Below, in pieces: positions 6,416 to 8,702 of a stretch of 8,702 nucleotides of DNA (the stretch's first letter is position 1; every line of letters starts with the position of its first letter). A model generated the notes under the pieces. The model searched no databases, was not told the DNA's origin, and saw only the letters and a list, made by a program, of their open reading frames with translations. A program made the translations under genes and the position numbers. This DNA is from JASHVB01 sp049522565 (GTDB lineage: Bacteria > Pseudomonadota > Alphaproteobacteria > Acetobacterales > Acetobacteraceae): assembly GCA_049522565.1 (NCBI GenBank), contig JBEKNT010000291.1, positions 1 to 8,702 on the forward strand, written 5' to 3'.

Positions 6416-7471
6416 TTTCTGGCCCGCAGCCCTAGCGACGCACTTCCGCATCACCGACGGCAGCGCCGCCGCGTGCAATTGCTCGACCGGATGCAGGAAG
6501 CCCTCTCCTTCGACCTGATCCACCCGCGCCGCGAACAGCTCGATGGTCAGCGCGAAATGGGTGAAGCCGTGGCGCACCTGGCCGGCCGGTCGCCAGGGAG
6601 CGGGCATCGGCGCCAGAGCGAGCGCCTCGTCGGGATGCCAGGGTGCGGCGCGCCAGTCGGTGCCCGGCAGCTCCGCCATCCCGCCGAGCAAACCGGCTTC
6701 CGGGCGCCGGCGCAGCAGCACGTTGCCGGCGGTGTCTTCCAGCCAGAAATGCACGCCGTGGCGCAGCGGACGTTGCGGCTTTGCTGCGCGCCTCGGCAGC
6801 TCCGCCGCGATGTCGGCCAGCCGGCCGGCGCATCCGGTCATCCACGGACACAGGCCGCAGGCCGGGCTCGCCGGCGTGCAGACCGTGGCGCCCAGGTCGA
6901 ACAGCGCCTGGGCAAAATCCCCCGGCCGCGCAACAGCGTGTGGATCGGTGCCGAGCCGGTCGGCCAACCGCCGCAGCGCCGGCTTGGCGGTGGGTAGTGG
7001 CTCGGCGACCGCGAACAGCCGCGCCACCACGCGCTCGACATTGCCATCCACCGGCACCGCCGGGACGTTGAAGGCGATTGCTCCGACAGCGCGGGCGGTG
7101 TACTCGCCGATCCCGGGCAGCGCGCCCAGCCCGGCCAAGTCGCGCGGAAACCCGCCGGCGGCCACGACGGCCCGCGCGCAGGCGTGCAGGTTGCGGGCGC
7201 GGGCGTAGTACCCCAGGCCCGCCCAGGCCGATAGCACGTCGTCCAACGCCGCGGCGGCCAGCGCCTCGACCGTGGGGAACCGGGCCAGGAAGCGTTCATA
7301 GTAGGGAATCACCGCCACCACGGTGGTCTGTTGCAGCATGATCTCGCTGAGCCAGACGTGGTAAGGATCTGGCACCTTGCCCGGCAGCGCGCGCCAGGGC
7401 AGACGGCGCCGGTGGCGGTCGTACCAGCGCAGGAGCGACTCGGCGGAGGCGATGGCGGACGAGGGCAACAC
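6389..7471 (-). CDS. mutY: A/G-specific adenine DNA glycosylase MutY
   Basis: MutY removes adenine mispaired with 8-oxoguanine, starting base excision repair in the cytoplasm. All key features are present in this 360-residue protein. LSEIMLQQT (41-49) holds the catalytic glutamate E43. The helix-hairpin-helix is LGALPGIGEYTARAVGAIAF (115-134). VPVDGNVERV (139-148) holds the catalytic aspartate D142. The [4Fe-4S] cluster cysteines C198, C205, C208 and C214 have the C-x6-C-x2-C-x5-C spacing. A NUDIX-like 8-oxoG-sensing domain covers about 238-345, with its FTHF loop (303-306) matching the FSH loop of other MutYs. The start is a GTG at 7469-7471; an in-frame TAG at 7505-7507 and the absence of ATG limit alternatives to this or the next codon (TTG), and the ribosome binding site is weak. 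The last residues (KTSPAAQER) come from the intergenic repeat. It is divergent from the DUF721 gene. Confidence 0.97.
   Translation of the reverse strand: MLPSSAIASAESLLRWYDRHRRRLPWRALPGKVPDPYHVWLSEIMLQQTTVVAVIPYYERFLARFPTVEALAAAALDDVLSAWAGLGYYARARNLHACARAVVAAGGFPRDLAGLGALPGIGEYTARAVGAIAFNVPAVPVDGNVERVVARLFAVAEPLPTAKPALRRLADRLGTDPHAVARPGDFAQALFDLGATVCTPASPACGLCPWMTGCAGRLADIAAELPRRAAKPQRPLRHGVHFWLEDTAGNVLLRRRPEAGLLGGMAELPGTDWRAAPWHPDEALALAPMPAPWRPAGQVRHGFTHFALTIELFAARVDQVEGEGFLHPVEQLHAAALPSVMRKCVARAAGQKTSPAAQER
6391..6418 (+). terminator. Possible intrinsic terminator formed by the right repeat copy
   Basis: An 11-bp stem (one G-T pair, 3-base loop) at 6391-6415 is followed on the plus strand by TTTT at 6415-6418. 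It lies about 50 bases after the M20 stop and could end that transcript. On the minus strand there is no following T-run, so it would not terminate mutY in the same way. The T-run is short, so this is tentative. Confidence 0.4.
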
Positions 7472-7481
7472 GAAATCCGGT

Positions 7482-7973
7482 ATGGCAACCCCGGACCGGC
7501 ACGTCTACGGCCCGCGCCCGCTCGGCGCGCTGGTGCCCAGGATCGCGCGGCCGGCGTTCCGGGCGATGGGCGCCGGCACCGCCCAGGTTATGGCGGACTG
7601 GGACTCTATCGTCGGGCCGATGCTGGCTGCGGTCAGCGTGCCGCGCCGCCTGGCCGCCGGCACCTTGACCATCGCCTGTGCCGGCCCGGTGGCGATGGAG
7701 TTGCAACACTACGCGACGGAGCTGATCAGCCGGATCAACACCCATCTGGGGACCACGACGGTCCGCAGCCTGCGCTTCGTCCAGACCACGTCGATCGCGC
7801 CGCAAGCCGCCCCGCCGCAGCCGATACCGCCCTGGGTCGCCACGGCGGCCGAGGCCGCGGTGGCCACGCTGCCGGAGGGGGAGCTACGCGCCGCGCTTGC
7901 CGCGCTTGGCCGTGCCGTGCTGGCCGACGGCGCGCGCGGGAAGTCCTCGACAAACCGAACACCCAAGCAGTAA
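7482..7973 (+). CDS. DUF721 / DciA family protein
   Basis: This is a 163-residue cytoplasmic protein of the DUF721 family, to which the replicative helicase loader DciA belongs. A basic N-terminus, RPLGALVPRIARPAFRAMG (12-30), is followed by the conserved core. The core includes ADWDSIVGPMLAAVSVPRRL (38-57), GTLTIACAGPVAMELQHYAT (60-79) and ELISRINTHLG (80-90), and ends LRFVQ (97-101). A proline-rich linker (about 107-118) joins a short alanine-rich C-terminal helix. Members bind DNA and, where studied, help load DnaB; this protein's role as a loader is inferred from family only. The start is uncertain. I take the ATG at 7482 because it fits the usual family N-terminus, but it lacks a clear ribosome binding site. 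The in-frame ATG at 7452 would add 10 residues, has GGAG only 3 bases upstream, and would overlap the divergent mutY start by 20 bases. The dsbA-like gene follows 22 bases later, probably in one transcript. Confidence 0.8.
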   Translation: MATPDRHVYGPRPLGALVPRIARPAFRAMGAGTAQVMADWDSIVGPMLAAVSVPRRLAAGTLTIACAGPVAMELQHYATELISRINTHLGTTTVRSLRFVQTTSIAPQAAPPQPIPPWVATAAEAAVATLPEGELRAALAALGRAVLADGARGKSSTNRTPKQ

Positions 7974-7995
7974 TCTACCACATATAGAGGTTCCA

Positions 7996-8607
7996 ATGCC
8001 AATTAACCGCCGCGGCCTACTATCTGTTGTTGTCGCCGGAATGGCTGTTCCGGCCGTCCTCCGCCCGCGTCCAGCGCGCGCCGCGGACCCGCATGAAGCC
8101 GAGCGAAGCGACGGCAAGCCCGATGCCAAGGTCACCGTGCAGGAGTTCTTCTCCCTCACCTGCACCCATTGCGCCGCCTTCGCGCGCGAGACCTACCCAC
8201 AAATCAAGTCCGAGCTGGTCGATACCGGCAAGGCGCGCTGGGTGTTCCGCGACTTCCCGCTGGACCAGGTGGCGCTGACCGCCGCCATGGTGGCGCGCTA
8301 CCTGCCGCCCGAGCGGTACGAGCCGTTCGTCATGGCGTTGTTCGCCAACCAGGACCGCTGGGCCTTCGCCCGCGGGGTGAACACCACGGACGAGTTGTGG
8401 AAGACCGCTGCTCTCGCCGGCATGACCCGCCCCACCTTCGACCAGGCCATCGCGGACGATTCGCTGCGTTCCTGGATCCTGCAAGGGCAGGCCGACGACC
8501 AGAAGCAATGGAATATCGACTCGACTCCGAGCTTCGTGATCAACGGGCAGAAATACGCCGGGGAGATGAGCTTCGACGCGTTCCGCAAGCTCGTCCCCGA
8601 CACCTAG
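7996..8607 (+). CDS. DsbA-family thiol:disulfide oxidoreductase, exported
   Basis: This 203-residue thioredoxin-fold protein is expected to introduce or shuffle disulfide bonds in periplasmic proteins. Residues 1-29 look like a signal peptide: twin arginines in NRRGLLSVVVAGMA, then a hydrophobic stretch, with ARA-A (27-30) as a plausible cleavage site. The RR could mean Tat export, but Sec is equally possible. The redox active site is CTHC (C56-T57-H58-C59) in FFSLTCTHCAAF. The cis-proline loop is STPSF (P178). The helical insert between them (about 90-170) is typical of the DsbA_2/thioredoxin_4 type. AGAGG at 7986-7990 lies 5 bases before the ATG and sets the start. The gene follows the DUF721 gene by 22 bases on the same strand. 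In many alphaproteobacteria the chromosome segregation gene smc comes next, so it may lie just beyond the right edge; that cannot be seen here. Confidence 0.9.
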   Translation: MPINRRGLLSVVVAGMAVPAVLRPRPARAADPHEAERSDGKPDAKVTVQEFFSLTCTHCAAFARETYPQIKSELVDTGKARWVFRDFPLDQVALTAAMVARYLPPERYEPFVMALFANQDRWAFARGVNTTDELWKTAALAGMTRPTFDQAIADDSLRSWILQGQADDQKQWNIDSTPSFVINGQKYAGEMSFDAFRKLVPDT

Positions 8608-8625
8608 CAGGTCAGGATACTCCCC

Positions 8626-8702
8626 TCCCCTTGAGGGAGGGGGTTGGGGGGAGGGGTCCGTGCCGCGTCGGACCCCTCCCCCCAACCCCCTCCCACAAGG
8701 GG
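8626..8702. repeat. Long near-perfect inverted repeat after the dsbA-like gene
   Basis: The left arm 8627-8659 (CCCCTTGAGGGAGGGGGTTG, then GGGGGAGGGGTCC) pairs with the right arm 8670-8702 over 33 bases with one mismatch (A at 8634 opposite A at 8695). The bases G8660 and C8669 add one more pair, leaving an 8-base loop. The right arm ends exactly at the window edge, so the true dyad may be longer. One strand of each arm is almost pure G and the other almost pure C. It starts 19 bases after the dsbA-like stop. It could act as a transcription barrier or be a dispersed palindromic element. No T-run is visible, so a standard intrinsic terminator is not shown. Confidence 0.8.

Overview
The window reads as ordinary chromosome from a high-GC Gram-negative bacterium. 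It most likely comes from an alphaproteobacterium, possibly Acetobacteraceae or another Rhodospirillales family. That placement is inference: it rests on the GC-rich coding sequence (41 of 60 bases in 5281-5340) and on the mutY / DUF721 / DsbA-like cluster at the right end, an arrangement familiar from alphaproteobacteria, where smc often follows. There is no rRNA, tRNA, CRISPR array, transposase or phage gene.

Layout from left to right. (1) 1-269, minus: the first 89 codons of a luciferase-like flavin-dependent oxidoreductase, cut by the window edge. (2) 270-570: intergenic. (3) 571-1416, plus: an unrecognised membrane protein of 281 residues, clearly AT-richer than its surroundings and the best candidate for something undescribed. 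(4) 1521-2921, minus: an MFS metabolite transporter. (5) 3194-4651, minus: an APC-family amino acid permease. (6) 4928-6343, plus: an M20 metallopeptidase, divergent from the permease. (7) 6311-6415: two inverted copies of a palindromic repeat lying between convergent genes; each gene's stop codon falls inside one copy. (8) 6389-7471, minus: the adenine DNA glycosylase MutY. (9) 7482-7973, plus: a DUF721/DciA-like protein, starting 10 bases from mutY in the opposite direction. (10) 7996-8607, plus: an exported DsbA-like thiol oxidoreductase. (11) 8626-8702: a very long, almost perfect inverted repeat running to the window edge.

Functionally, the middle is a small uptake and catabolism neighbourhood: a metabolite transporter, an amino acid permease and a divergent peptidase that could feed on peptides or N-acyl amino acids. 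The right end is housekeeping: DNA repair of 8-oxoguanine mispairs, a possible replicative helicase loader, and periplasmic disulfide chemistry. I found no convincing novel multi-gene system. The observations most worth a second look are the AT-rich orphan membrane protein, the repeat that supplies similar C-terminal tails to two unrelated convergent proteins, the 34-bp-arm inverted repeat at the right edge, and a signal-peptide-like short frame after the permease.
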